Source of the DNA: Opitutus sp. GAS368
GTDB taxonomy: Bacteria; Verrucomicrobiota; Verrucomicrobiia; Opitutales; Opitutaceae
Length of the DNA: 64,000 nt
Assembly (NCBI RefSeq): GCF_900104925.1
Contig: NZ_LT629735.1
Span: 2,698,291-2,762,290 of the forward strand
Reading direction: 5' to 3'
Position numbers and translations under genes: made by a program. This document shows positions 14,896-24,697 of this stretch, piece after piece (the stretch's first letter is position 1; every line of letters begins with the position of its first letter). The notes beneath the pieces were generated by a model. The model did no database searches, was not told the DNA's origin, and worked only from the letters and a program-made list of their open reading frames with translations.

Positions 14896-16146
14896 TCAAT
14901 CCAGCCGGAAACCGAGTTTCCACGCGAATTCGATGAACGCGCTTTTGCGCAGGTAGCGCATGAGGCGGGGATGGTTCTCGATTTCGCTGGCGGGAAAGCG
15001 GCGGCCGTGGGTGCGCTCGCGCAGGCGGGTGATCTCGCTCTGGCCGGTGCTGTGCATGAAGGCGGCGGTCTTCTGCGCGACATGGGAGCGGAAGCAGGCC
15101 AGGAAATACGGCACGCGCACGATCTTCGCCCCGGCGGCCGAGAAGCGCAGCAGCAGGTCCCAGTCGATCGCGAAATGGAAGGAGGTGTCCAGCCCGCCGG
15201 CCCGGTCCCAGACCCGGCGCCGCCAGAACAGGGTTTCCTGCGGCACAAAGTCGTTCAGCCGGAGCACCTCGTCGTCGTGGGCGGGCAGGAACCAGCGGGC
15301 GATTTCCCGCGACTCCTCGTCGACCACGATGCGGTGGCCATAGAGCACGTCCACCTCGGGATGCCGGGCAAAATAGTCGGCGACGAAGGCCAGCGCGCCC
15401 GGCATGTAATAGTCGTCGGAATTGATCCACGCCATCACGTCGCCCGGCCCGCCGCTGGTGCGGGCGAAACCCTTGGCGATGGCGTCGGCCTGGCCGGCGT
15501 CGCGCTGGCTGGCCCAGGCGTGGAGGCGCGGGGCCTGTTGGCGGATGAGTTCGGCGCTGCCGTCGGTCGATCCGCCGTCCAGCACGACATACTGGCAACT
15601 CACGCCCGGCTGCTCGTCGAGGACGCTGCGCATGGTCTGCTCGAGGTAGCGGGCCTGCTGGTAGGAGGGTGTGACGAGGGAGAACCTGGGGCGAGCGGCA
15701 ACCGGGCCGGGAGCGGGAAACGTCTCGGGCCGGATCGCGCGGGGCGGGTAGGCCATGTGCGCCGGCATTTGGAAGAACATCAGCTCCGTCCACTCCCCGC
15801 CGCCGAGCCAGAGCGGCAGCAGCTGGCGCTTGATGTGCACGGTGCGTTCCATGATCGGCATCCAAGTGTTGTTTGCCAGCTGCACCTCGATGCGCAGCTC
15901 TTGGCGGCCCGCGGGCAGGGTGCCGCGGATCTCAAAGCCGGTGTGGTCATCGGGCGCGGCCGGCAGGGCGGCTTTCACGTCGGGCCGCGGCAGCCCGACG
16001 ACGCCATGCAGCGTCCGGTCGGTGGTGCGCAGACGGACGCCCGTAACCGCGCGCGCATCGTCCGCAAAGCACCAGCCGCGGATGATCACGCAGCGTGACG
16101 GGTGGTCCCAGTCGGCGGGCTGATCGATGTAGGCCTGGAGAGACAC
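14896..16146 (-). CDS. GT2 glycosyltransferase with N-terminal beta-sandwich-like lead domain
   Basis: 416 residues. Residues 1-115 form the lead domain shared with the truncated gene at 1-316 (GWC near 25, VRL, R-x-DV, GF...LPAG). A GT-A domain follows from about 145 (FSLVTPSYQQARYLEQTMRS), with [10 protein letters not shown] and the DxD-like WINSDDYY. It then has FVPQETLFWRRR and IDWDLLLRF, typical of WcaA-type GT2 enzymes. It should add one sugar to the growing repeat at the cytoplasmic face. The start is 14 bp after the stop of the MT-GT2 fusion gene. The role of the lead domain is unknown; acceptor or partner binding is plausible. Confidence 0.85.
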   Translation of the reverse strand: MSLQAYIDQPADWDHPSRCVIIRGWCFADDARAVTGVRLRTTDRTLHGVVGLPRPDVKAALPAAPDDHTGFEIRGTLPAGRQELRIEVQLANNTWMPIMERTVHIKRQLLPLWLGGGEWTELMFFQMPAHMAYPPRAIRPETFPAPGPVAARPRFSLVTPSYQQARYLEQTMRSVLDEQPGVSCQYVVLDGGSTDGSAELIRQQAPRLHAWASQRDAGQADAIAKGFARTSGGPGDVMAWINSDDYYMPGALAFVADYFARHPEVDVLYGHRIVVDEESREIARWFLPAHDDEVLRLNDFVPQETLFWRRRVWDRAGGLDTSFHFAIDWDLLLRFSAAGAKIVRVPYFLACFRSHVAQKTAAFMHSTGQSEITRLRERTHGRRFPASEIENHPRLMRYLRKSAFIEFAWKLGFRLD

Positions 16147-16160
16147 AGTGGCCGCGGCGC

Positions 16161-17579
16161 TCAGACGAACTTCAGCTTGCGGGCGGCGAAGAGCACCATG
16201 CGCAGCAACAGCCAGCCGTGGCTCCAGCGCTGGATGTTAGTGGTGCCGTAGGTGCGCTCCTTGTAGCGGATGGGCACATCGGCGATCTTGAGGTTCAGCT
16301 TGGCGGCGCCGAAGAGCAGGTCGAAGTCCCCGAAGGGGTCGAAGTCCCCGAAGTAGGCGCGGTTGGCGGCAATCCGCTCGTAGTGGGCGCGGCTGAGCAC
16401 CTTGGTGCCGCAGAGCGTGTCCTTCACCGGCTGGCCGAGCAGCCAGGTGAAGATGATCCCGAAGGCCTTGTTCGCGCAGAGGTTCAGGAACTGCATGGCC
16501 TCCTCGTCCATCGGGTAGACGAGCCGCACGCCGTTGGCGAACTCGGCCCGGCCGCTCGCGAGCACGTCGTAGAATTTCGGCAGTTCCTCCGGCGGCATGG
16601 TGAGGTCGGCATCGAGGATCATGAGGATGTCGCCGGTCGCGGCGGCAAAGCCCATCCGCACGGCGTCGCCCTTGCCCTTGCCGGTCTGCTGCATGATCTT
16701 GATTTTCCGCTGTGGAAATTCGTGCTGCACGCGCTGGATCTCAGCCCAGGTGTCGTCCTTGGAGTGGCCCTCGACAAAAATCAGTTCGGTGCCGGCGCCC
16801 ATGTCAGGCGTGCGCCGGACGGCGGCCTCGATGTTGCCGGCCTCGTTGCGGGCGGGGATGATGACCGAGACCGTGCGCGGCGGCGCAGCGCGGGGTCGTG
16901 CGGGCCGGGCCACGCAAAAATTCGTGAGGCAGAACCAGCTTAAGACCGGCGCCAGCCAGCGGTTGACGGGATGTTCCAGGCCGAGGCAACGCACCGGCAT
17001 CAGCAGGCGTGGCTGGATCGTCAGCGGGCTCCAGTCGGCGAGCTGGAGCAGGTTGCGGGCGTCCGCCGGGCTCAGCCAGCTGTATTGCGGCTGCGGGGCC
17101 CGCAGGCCGGTGAGCGATGCGAACGCGAACAGCGGGCGCCAGAGCGCCGAGTAGTAATTGATGATGAGCCGGGTGTCGGCGTGCGTGACCCGGTGCAGCT
17201 GCTCGAGCAGCAGCTGCACGTCCGCCGCGAGGTTCAGCGTGTCGGAGATGATGATGCAGTCGAATTTCTCCGTGAGCGCCAGGTCCTCGCCGGCCGACAC
17301 ATGGAACTCCGCATCGGGCACGCGCGCGCGGGCCGCGGCGACCTGGGTGGTGGAAAGGTCGACGCCGACTTTGCGGCCGGCGCGCAGTCCCCGGAGCAGT
17401 TCGCCTGAGCCGCAGCCGATTTCCAGCACCGAGGCGCCGGCCGGGATGAGAAGATTGTAGTAATGCGCCAGCCACATGCGGTAGTAACGGCCGTCCTCGC
17501 TGACCGCGGGCGGCGCGGCGTTGAAGAAGCCCCGGATCTTTTCCAGGTGCTGCCGGGTGAGGGCGGAGGAGGCGGGCAT
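16161..17579 (-). CDS. Methyltransferase-GT2 fusion protein
   Basis: 472 residues from the ATG at 17579, one base after the upstream methyltransferase stop. Residues 30-200 are a class I methyltransferase with VLEIGCGSGE (51-60). Residues 236-460 are a GT2 domain starting VSVIIPARNEAGNIE with ILDADLTMPPEE (321-332), resembling polyprenyl-phosphate glycosyltransferases without the C-terminal membrane helices. The order is opposite to the glycosyltransferase-methyltransferase fusions at 33281 and 55497. Coupling a methyl transfer and sugar transfer in one chain suggests that they act on the same intermediate. Confidence 0.83.
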   Translation of the reverse strand: MPASSALTRQHLEKIRGFFNAAPPAVSEDGRYYRMWLAHYYNLLIPAGASVLEIGCGSGELLRGLRAGRKVGVDLSTTQVAAARARVPDAEFHVSAGEDLALTEKFDCIIISDTLNLAADVQLLLEQLHRVTHADTRLIINYYSALWRPLFAFASLTGLRAPQPQYSWLSPADARNLLQLADWSPLTIQPRLLMPVRCLGLEHPVNRWLAPVLSWFCLTNFCVARPARPRAAPPRTVSVIIPARNEAGNIEAAVRRTPDMGAGTELIFVEGHSKDDTWAEIQRVQHEFPQRKIKIMQQTGKGKGDAVRMGFAAATGDILMILDADLTMPPEELPKFYDVLASGRAEFANGVRLVYPMDEEAMQFLNLCANKAFGIIFTWLLGQPVKDTLCGTKVLSRAHYERIAANRAYFGDFDPFGDFDLLFGAAKLNLKIADVPIRYKERTYGTTNIQRWSHGWLLLRMVLFAARKLKFV

Positions 17580-17580
17580 G

Positions 17581-18348
17581 TCAGAGGTTCTCCTTTTCGA
17601 GGACAATGAGCAACCGGGCGGCGAAAATGCGCGGGAAGGGCGCGGTGAGAAAATCCAGGGAACGCACGAGCCCGTGCAGGAAGCGGCCGCCGAGCTGCGG
17701 GCCGGAAAACCCACCGGAGGCAAAGTAGTCGAACGAAGCGAGCGGGCGCACCTCGCGCAGGTGCCAGCCGTTAAGGCGGGCGCGACCCTCTCCCCACCAG
17801 AACAGGCGGGTGGCGGAGCCTTGGGCGGCATAGTAGTCCGCGTCGGCGGCCGAGAAGCCCTCGGGAGCCTCCCATGTGATCGGGTCGCGCACTGCGACCG
17901 GTTCATGATGGAAGAAGTGATAGACAAACCGTCCGACCCAGCTGGCCGCAGGTTCAAACAAGATGAGCCGGCCGCCGGGCGCCAGCGCGCGCCGGAATTC
18001 CCGCAGGGCGGTGCCGGGGTAGCGCAGGTGATGCCACACATCGAATAGGATGAGGTGAGAAACTGAGCCGTCGGCAAAGCTCAATTGGTAGCAGTTTTCC
18101 TGTCGATCCAGCCACGGATTGGGGAAGAGGTCGGTAGTCATGCACTGCGGGATGACATCCTTGATGCGCCCCATGCCGGAGCCGAGTTCAACCACGGGAC
18201 CGGGGATCGTGGGATCTATCCGGCTGGCGATCCGTCCGTAGAAATCATGATAAACCTTCCGGAGCATGGGTTTGCGCGCCCAAGCCTTTTGATTGCGCTG
18301 AATTTCCGTGTTGTGCTGTGCGAGTGGGAGTGCGCCAATGACTTTCAT
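17581..18348 (-). CDS. SAM-dependent methyltransferase, ELGSG-x-x-RxKD type
   Basis: 255 residues from the ATG at 18348 (MKVIGALP); an in-frame ATG at 18390 gives 269 residues. Motif I is the unusual ELGSGMGRIKD (54-64), and LILFDVWHHLRYP is the post-motif strand. The FFHHEPVAVRDPITWE stretch resembles FHPEPFSPELDW in the methyltransferase at 24698, so the two are paralogues. Its product is followed after one base by the methyltransferase-GT2 fusion. The acceptor is probably a sugar of this glycan. Confidence 0.75.
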   Translation of the reverse strand: MKVIGALPLAQHNTEIQRNQKAWARKPMLRKVYHDFYGRIASRIDPTIPGPVVELGSGMGRIKDVIPQCMTTDLFPNPWLDRQENCYQLSFADGSVSHLILFDVWHHLRYPGTALREFRRALAPGGRLILFEPAASWVGRFVYHFFHHEPVAVRDPITWEAPEGFSAADADYYAAQGSATRLFWWGEGRARLNGWHLREVRPLASFDYFASGGFSGPQLGGRFLHGLVRSLDFLTAPFPRIFAARLLIVLEKENL

Positions 18349-18555
18349 GGCAGGAACGGTTCGACCAGCCAGGCGTCCCGGCGGCGGCATGCCCTTTCGG
18401 AACTTACGGTTTCTGGAGAGGGCATCGGTGGTCGGACGGATTTGGCAAATGAAAAACGAGACTGAAGGCAGCCGCTTTTTGCCTTTTGCGTCGAGTAGAA
18501 TTTGCCTCCCGGCGCAGTGAAGGGAGACGAACGCGGCAGGCTGCCCGACTTGCTA

Positions 18556-20139
18556 TCAGTGGCTGAAAGCCAAGACCCGCCAGTCGGGCAGGACGTTCTT
18601 TCCGTCGCTGGCCGGAATCCTGATCTCCTCCATGTGTGTGAAACCGAGGGAACTCATGCGGGCGGCGAGGTCGGGCCGTTGCGCCATGACTGAAACCGAC
18701 TCCAGATACACCAGGCGGTTGACGGCCGTGGTGGCCGTGGTTTCCAGTTCGGGCAGCACGATGAACGGGTTTGGGATCGGCCGGGTGAAGCTAAGTGTCG
18801 AGCGGATGACGAAATCGTGGGCGATCACCATATCGCCCGGTTTGATCACACTCGACAGCTCGGCGCACAGTGTGCGCCAGTTCGAGGAACGCGAGAATCC
18901 GGTATCGAACGTGGGGTCCTGGTGGTAGCTGTGGGTCTGAAAAATCGCCGAGGCCACCGCCACCACGGCAATCGTGCCAACGGCGGTCGTCAGCCCCCTG
19001 CGAGTCCAGTTTGACCCGGTCCCGGCGCAGCGGAGATCGTCCAGATACTTGAACCCCAGGGCGGTCAGAAAGGTGACAAAGAAATAATGGATGACGAAGT
19101 AGCGGGGCCAGACGGAGAGATTTTCCACTTTGAAGAAATATCCGACCTGAAATGCCAGCGAAATCCCGATGCACAGGGCCATCAGGAGCCCCCGACGTTT
19201 GAACTCCTCGGGCACCACGGTTGCGACGAGGTCGAATTTTCTGCTGAAAAGCAGCGCGGTCGCACCTGCGATGACTGCCGGCCAGAACCAGAAGAGAAAC
19301 TCAGTGAAGCCGTCCCGGCCCGTCATGTGCCCTGACAACACAAGGTGAAAACCATCGGAGAGCTGGGGCCACAGTCGGGTCCCTTCCTGTCCCCAGCGAC
19401 CGACATCGGCTCGCTGCCGGTGCGACTCCAGATAGGGCCAAGTGGCGATCAGCACGATAATATAACTGAGTGCCAAGTGAGAAAGATAGCGAAGCGGGGC
19501 AGCCCTGCGCCGGAAGGTCAGGAACAAAAACTGCCCGATGGCCGGAAATACAACCCAGCTTTGCAGATAAAACCCGGCGCTCAACAGCACACCATACGCG
19601 GCGAACCAAGCCACATCCGCCCAGGCGCGCCCGAGAGACCTTGTGTCCAGGCGCAGCACCAGCCAGGTCGACCAGACATAGAAGGCCACACCGACGATGT
19701 ATTCCCGGATTTGCAGGACATGCATGAACAAGTAGGCGTTGAACGAAAAAATGCCGATCAAGAATAGCCGGGAAACCAGCCGCCAGCCCTGCGAAAGCGC
19801 GATCAGCCCTTGCAGCGAAACCCAAAGAAAGAAGATGTTAACCAGCCGGAAAAAGAGCACATCATGCGTTTGGGCCACCCGCATGAGGGTGTTCTGCATC
19901 AGATAGTAGAGCGGCTGGTAGGCATAGGGGTTGCCGGTATCGAGCACCATCGCCCAGGTGGGAGGAGTCGCCGGAGTGTCCAGAGTGAACGGCCGTCCGC
20001 CGTTGATGATGGCCAGGCGGATTCCCTCATCCGTGCTGATGCCTTTCAAATCGATCATCATTACATAGGTCGCAATGACCACCATACACGCCAGTGTGAG
20101 AGCCAGGCGTGCATCTATTGTTTTAGGCTGGAGTGTCAT
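18556..20139 (-). CDS. GT-C-like polytopic glycosyltransferase (GT39/ArnT-like)
   Basis: 527 residues from the ATG at 20139; a TTG at 20223 would add 28 residues but overlaps the upstream gene by 38 bp. The first helix (about 13-27) leads to the loop LKGISTDEGIRL with adjacent Asp and Glu, as in GT39-type enzymes that use polyprenyl-phosphate sugars. About eleven membrane helices follow, then a periplasmic C-terminal part from about 400. It probably transfers a sugar on the periplasmic side. Base composition is less GC-rich than in the heptose genes. Confidence 0.65.
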   Translation of the reverse strand: MTLQPKTIDARLALTLACMVVIATYVMMIDLKGISTDEGIRLAIINGGRPFTLDTPATPPTWAMVLDTGNPYAYQPLYYLMQNTLMRVAQTHDVLFFRLVNIFFLWVSLQGLIALSQGWRLVSRLFLIGIFSFNAYLFMHVLQIREYIVGVAFYVWSTWLVLRLDTRSLGRAWADVAWFAAYGVLLSAGFYLQSWVVFPAIGQFLFLTFRRRAAPLRYLSHLALSYIIVLIATWPYLESHRQRADVGRWGQEGTRLWPQLSDGFHLVLSGHMTGRDGFTEFLFWFWPAVIAGATALLFSRKFDLVATVVPEEFKRRGLLMALCIGISLAFQVGYFFKVENLSVWPRYFVIHYFFVTFLTALGFKYLDDLRCAGTGSNWTRRGLTTAVGTIAVVAVASAIFQTHSYHQDPTFDTGFSRSSNWRTLCAELSSVIKPGDMVIAHDFVIRSTLSFTRPIPNPFIVLPELETTATTAVNRLVYLESVSVMAQRPDLAARMSSLGFTHMEEIRIPASDGKNVLPDWRVLAFSH

Positions 20140-20185
20140 GTCGTTGGGAGAGACGTGGGTTGGCCGGACTGTCGCCAACGGGAAA

Positions 20186-21934
20186 TCAGTAACGGTTGGC
20201 CGGGTCGGCGAGGTATTGGTCAAGCACCTTGGCGAAGTTTTCCCGGTCGCGGTAATGGTCCTTCATTATTTTTAAATACGCCTCGGTGTGGACATCATGA
20301 TCAAAAAGGAAAGTCAACGTGAGCCCGTTCACCGGTAGGCCGGCATCACTCTGATACATGGTGTATTTGGGTTGCAGGCGGAAATAACCGGTCAGCATCA
20401 GGACAAAGATTGCGGTGAAAGAAACCGGGAGCGCCCAATGGGTGTCTTCCGACCGGAGCGGTTCCCGCCGCCATGCGGCAAAAAACGCGGAAAGGCTGAG
20501 CGACCACACCAATAACAACGGCACTTGGGGAAAGATGCTATATTGGGCGGTGAAATACCGCTCACTCATCAGCAAGGTCATGCCCAGTCCGGTGGCCAGC
20601 AGGAGCAAAATGAACGCCTTGATTCGCAGTGGAACCGAGCGCAACGAACATACTGCGAGGGCCGCCACCGTGGCACTGATGAAAAGGGCGGGAGTTTCCT
20701 TGAAAAACTGCAGGAATTCCCGGGACACGTCCGGCTTGCTGGCCAGTAAATCGTGCATAAGAGGGCGGGGATTGACCAGGACGTGCAGGACGCCCGCGAG
20801 GTAATCCGCGGCACTCGATTCCGTCATTACCGTCCGCAGCGACAAATAGCTGATGGAAAGCGCCACCAGCGCGCCGGCTCCCAGCAAGGCCAGTTCGCGA
20901 CTTCGCTCGAGGAGAAACGACCAGAGACGATGGCGACGGGTCCAAAGCGTCAGCGAGGGCAGGACAGCTACAAGGACGGCCGCGATTCGCAGCCGGAGAA
21001 TCACAACCGGGTCGAGTTCCGCATGGTATTTCGCAACCTGGAGCAGCAGCAAGAGGACGGACGCTCCGCTGGCGGCGGGCAACAGACCCCACCAAAAATC
21101 CGTTTGGCCGGAGCGCGGAACGGATGGCGGCACACCAGTGCCGGGAGTCAGGGCAGCCAGCCAGCACCATCCGTAACAGACAGCGAGGTAGCACATGCCG
21201 GGCAATTTGGTCAGGGCGGCCAGTCCAACAAACAATCCAGACAGAAAAAGCCAGAAATACTTCCTGGTTTGATGGGGTGTGGCGGTGGCCCGCCACACGC
21301 AGGCCAGCGCGAGCACATTGCCAAATCCCACACAGAGAAGTTCGGGCCGCGTGAGCAGACCGTGGAAAAGCAGCCCGGCGCTCCCGCACAATAAAATCAC
21401 GGTCAGACAGGGGGATTCGAGATTGCGGGCAACCGAGCCGGTCAGCCACGCGGCGGAAAGGATGACGAGGAAAACCAGCACGCGGCTGTGGACCCGGCCA
21501 ACGCGGATCAAGGCTGGTATCTCCTGCAAGGGATCCTCGCTCGCGCCAAACTTCTTGAGATTCCATACCGGCAGCAGCCCGGCATAATGCCTGACGCGGT
21601 AGTCGAGGGCCAGGAGGTATTTCAACGGCAGGCCGGGCTGGTCGATGCCATGGGGCGACACATTCGAATTGATCGACAGGGCGTCGACCATGTTGTGGGC
21701 GTTCATATCCGTGTTGCGATACCACGGATCAGTCCGGGAAATAACGGTCATCCAAACCCCGGCGAGAATCAGGGAGACCAGAGCCAGTGAAACAACAATC
21801 AGACGGTGCAGGTTAAATTGGGAAACGCGGAACGACCTGCCCGGCCCGGTCGGAGAGGATAAATCCTGATGGCGGCCGGAACCTGCTTCCGCCGCAAAGT
21901 TGTCCTCGGTCGGGTCGCGTGACGATCGGTTCAT
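20186..21934 (-). CDS. GT-C-like polytopic membrane glycosyltransferase
   Basis: 582 residues. A polar N-terminus of about 45 residues precedes the first helix. The outward loop has SRTDPWYRNTDMNAHNM, and GIDQPGLPLKYLLALDYRVRHY resembles the second-loop region of dolichol- or polyprenyl-phosphate sugar transferases. About eleven helices and a 90-residue C-terminal soluble tail follow. The start overlaps the stop of the 910-residue membrane protein as ATGA. Activity is inferred from topology and neighbours; the sugar is unknown. Confidence 0.6.
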   Translation of the reverse strand: MNRSSRDPTEDNFAAEAGSGRHQDLSSPTGPGRSFRVSQFNLHRLIVVSLALVSLILAGVWMTVISRTDPWYRNTDMNAHNMVDALSINSNVSPHGIDQPGLPLKYLLALDYRVRHYAGLLPVWNLKKFGASEDPLQEIPALIRVGRVHSRVLVFLVILSAAWLTGSVARNLESPCLTVILLCGSAGLLFHGLLTRPELLCVGFGNVLALACVWRATATPHQTRKYFWLFLSGLFVGLAALTKLPGMCYLAVCYGWCWLAALTPGTGVPPSVPRSGQTDFWWGLLPAASGASVLLLLLQVAKYHAELDPVVILRLRIAAVLVAVLPSLTLWTRRHRLWSFLLERSRELALLGAGALVALSISYLSLRTVMTESSAADYLAGVLHVLVNPRPLMHDLLASKPDVSREFLQFFKETPALFISATVAALAVCSLRSVPLRIKAFILLLLATGLGMTLLMSERYFTAQYSIFPQVPLLLVWSLSLSAFFAAWRREPLRSEDTHWALPVSFTAIFVLMLTGYFRLQPKYTMYQSDAGLPVNGLTLTFLFDHDVHTEAYLKIMKDHYRDRENFAKVLDQYLADPANRY

Positions 21935-24663
21935 GGGGACCTGAATCCCTCCAGTCGGATATTGCGAAACACGAAATAGTAGGAGTCGGGGGCCAGCGCG
22001 GGCATTTCCATCGTTTGCAATGTCCGTCCCTCGGCCCGGCCGTGCATTTCATAGTGCTCCCGGGCGCCTTGTTCCAGCGGGATGTTATGGGTGACGAGGT
22101 GTTTCATCACATCCGGGTAGCGTTTGAGATAGTCCAGCCAGTCCGGTTCATTCTTGAGAGATACATCCCTGAACTCCACGATATTTTCCCCCTTGCGCGG
22201 AATCAGTTTCAAAGTCTGGTCCAGCCAGGTGGTCCGGTCCTCGATCCGGTAGTGTTGCACGGGTTCGCCATTGAAAAGCACTTCCACGGCGGCTTTGGCC
22301 CGCACATGCAGGCGGAGGCTGAATGACAACTGCAAGACGGCCAATTCGGGTGTGGGGGGGATGGTAAGCGAAATGGAGGGCCGTCTCGCCCAGCGGATAT
22401 AGGGAAGGTCCCATTGGGGGAAGGGCCCTTCGGTGGGCAGCAGCCCCTCCCCCGCGATCACCTTTGTATCCCGGGACAGCACCATTTCAGTCACAAAAAT
22501 CGAGCGGCCGTTGGAAGGCCGGCTGAAGTCAATCGGTTTGTAGGCCGCGGACATTTGCGGCAGGTAGGGGATGGCGCCGACGCCGATTTCCGCTCCTGAT
22601 TTCTCATCCAGTGCTCTAAATACCAGGCGATGAAATGGCCGGGTGGTCGCAATGGTGGTTTCGTCATCGGCGGTGAAAGCAGCCAGGGGAACGGTGGTGC
22701 CGTCATCGTTTTCTTGGACGACCACAAGGCGCGCCTGATCCTCGGGATTCAGCCCCTCCAGCATGATATGCGTTTGCGCCGGGTCTTCCGGTTGCCGGGG
22801 CGCGGCCGAGAGCGTGATCAACAGAAACCGATTGCTGTCGACCGGGGCGGTGCGGCCGGCATGGGGCTCGATGCCGAAATAATCACGGGTCGACGCGTCT
22901 CTTCCGATGGTCGCGAGAAATTCCACCCCGGCCGTTCGCTTGGTCGGAATGGGCACCAAGGTGTAGATGGAAAGCCGCGAGAGATTTTGGTAGTCCGAGT
23001 TGCGCGATTGGGACGAGCGGGACAGAATACGGTAGGCGTCGGGATCGCCTTCGCTTCGGGAGGTAAACCGCTGGTCCCGCCTCAGGGTCATGAGCGGGAA
23101 GATGCGCTCGTTGGCGCCATCCGTGTCGATGTTGATCCGGGTTTGGCGGGACAAGTGGTATTCCAGTAGCAAGGGCAGACTGGGCAAACCGGGCGGCACG
23201 AAGGCGGCATGCAGCAATGGGTCAAGCGGCCGGCTGGTGTTCCTGAGTAGATAAATCCCGCCGGACCAGCCCGCCACGAGCGCAACCAGAAGCAGTGCCA
23301 AATAACAGGCATACCGTGCGACGGTCCGCCGCTCGCGGCCGGCGTCAATGACCCCGGCAACCCCCGGACTCAGCAGCGCCAGGGCGGGCACGAAATTCCG
23401 CGGATCGGAAGAAAACCCTGTCGGCAGGAGAAGGCTGGCGGCGATCCAGCCGAGGCCCAAGCATACTGACCATGTGGCGCCCGCGCTGAGTTTCCGGTAA
23501 GTTATCAGGCAGAAGGCCGCACCAAGGAGAAACAGCAGGCCAGCAAGGCCGAATCCCACACTGTCTTCGTTCAGAACGAGGAGGGGTGGGTGGGGGCGCA
23601 GGAACTGCATGAATCCGAGCGAATTGCCGGGGGCCGACTCCGCTTTTTGCCCGGGAAACGCATAATCAAGAATCTGCCTTACCGCGTCACCTTTCTCGAC
23701 CAGATTGATGAGAACGAAAGGAAGGGTAAAGGCGCAAGCCAGCGAGGCCGGAATGATCCAAGCCCGGAGACCGTCGCCCTCGTTGGTCCGCCAGCGCCAA
23801 TATAGCCAAGCCGACAGAAGCAGTCCGGCGGTGAGCAAAAAAAGCAGGGCACCCAGGTCGCTGCCCGCTGACAAGCCTACCGCAAGGCCCGTCAGGGTGG
23901 CATAGCGCATTTGCCTGGTTTGCTTCCAGCGCAAGGCAAAGACGAGGGCGCAAAGCATGGCGGCGCCGACCGGCAGGTCGGGCGTGGTGGTGGCGGCCTG
24001 GGCAAGCACCGGGGTGGCTGTGAGCACCAGCCAGCAGGCAATCAAGGAAGCGTCGGCTCCGAAGGTTCCCAGGCGGCAGAGGCGGTAAGCGGCGATGCCA
24101 CTGACAACCCATGCGGCGATATTGAAAAAGTTGAGGCACTGCAGCGGGGCGCCGTAAATCAACCCGAAGAGCTGGAGCAGATTGTAGTTGAAAGGCAGAT
24201 AGATTTGCCGGGGATCAGCCGCGGTAAAATGGGCCAGATTGCCCTGGCCGAGATAATACATGGCCCGGGGCAGATGATAGATGAGGGAGTCGGAATTGTT
24301 GGGCTCATAAGTGTAAGCCACCGCCAGACTGGCGAAAGCCAGCGGTCCGGTTGTCAGGATGAAGGCGCCAAGCAGCCAGCGATGGGGTCTGGTTTCTGGC
24401 GAAGAGAAATCGGCTTGGCCCTCCGGCGCGAGCAACATCGACACCAGACAGGTCACCACGGCGAGAAGTGACGAGGTGCTGAAAAACCATACAGGCTCGC
24501 CCAACCAGTGAAGCATGGAGAGAAACAGGCTGGTGGCGACAATGTTGCCCCAAGCCAGCAGAGCGGCCGCCAAGAGTTGTTCCGGCACGCGCGGAGTCAG
24601 ACACCGCGCAGCCCCGATCGATGTCCAGATCAGGATGAGAGAATGGAGGAGAAAGAGGTCCAT
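21931..24663 (-). CDS. Large membrane glycosyltransferase-like protein with C-terminal NPDV/HY module
   Basis: 910 residues. About twelve membrane helices fill residues 1-460. The outward loop has NNSDSLIYHLPRAMYYLGQ followed by LPFNYNLLQLFGLIYG, a pattern seen in GT-C-like proteins. Residues about 500-835 look beta-rich and soluble. The C-terminus carries one module WLDYLKRYPDV...EQGAREHYEMHGRAEGR (about 22018-22152). It is a clear paralogue of the 999-residue protein at 30285-33284 through its whole length. The gene overlaps the next by 4 bp. It probably acts on the periplasmic face; the beta part may bind glycan. Confidence 0.68.
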   Translation of the reverse strand: MDLFLLHSLILIWTSIGAARCLTPRVPEQLLAAALLAWGNIVATSLFLSMLHWLGEPVWFFSTSSLLAVVTCLVSMLLAPEGQADFSSPETRPHRWLLGAFILTTGPLAFASLAVAYTYEPNNSDSLIYHLPRAMYYLGQGNLAHFTAADPRQIYLPFNYNLLQLFGLIYGAPLQCLNFFNIAAWVVSGIAAYRLCRLGTFGADASLIACWLVLTATPVLAQAATTTPDLPVGAAMLCALVFALRWKQTRQMRYATLTGLAVGLSAGSDLGALLFLLTAGLLLSAWLYWRWRTNEGDGLRAWIIPASLACAFTLPFVLINLVEKGDAVRQILDYAFPGQKAESAPGNSLGFMQFLRPHPPLLVLNEDSVGFGLAGLLFLLGAAFCLITYRKLSAGATWSVCLGLGWIAASLLLPTGFSSDPRNFVPALALLSPGVAGVIDAGRERRTVARYACYLALLLVALVAGWSGGIYLLRNTSRPLDPLLHAAFVPPGLPSLPLLLEYHLSRQTRINIDTDGANERIFPLMTLRRDQRFTSRSEGDPDAYRILSRSSQSRNSDYQNLSRLSIYTLVPIPTKRTAGVEFLATIGRDASTRDYFGIEPHAGRTAPVDSNRFLLITLSAAPRQPEDPAQTHIMLEGLNPEDQARLVVVQENDDGTTVPLAAFTADDETTIATTRPFHRLVFRALDEKSGAEIGVGAIPYLPQMSAAYKPIDFSRPSNGRSIFVTEMVLSRDTKVIAGEGLLPTEGPFPQWDLPYIRWARRPSISLTIPPTPELAVLQLSFSLRLHVRAKAAVEVLFNGEPVQHYRIEDRTTWLDQTLKLIPRKGENIVEFRDVSLKNEPDWLDYLKRYPDVMKHLVTHNIPLEQGAREHYEMHGRAEGRTLQTMEMPALAPDSYYFVFRNIRLEGFRSP

Positions 24664-24697
24664 GAATCCAACCGGATGCGCTCAGGACCAGCCATTC

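Noticed and set aside
18465-18485. 6-bp stem (AAGGCA/TGCCTT) in the gap before the methyltransferase at 17581
   Set aside because: It has a short stem with a 9-base loop and the T-run comes several bases later on the minus strand, so it is not a convincing terminator.
20140-20223. TTG start giving a longer N-terminus for the GT-C-like gene at 18556
   Set aside because: It would overlap the upstream gene by 38 bp and add a polar stretch not expected before the first membrane helix. The ATG at 20139 fits better.
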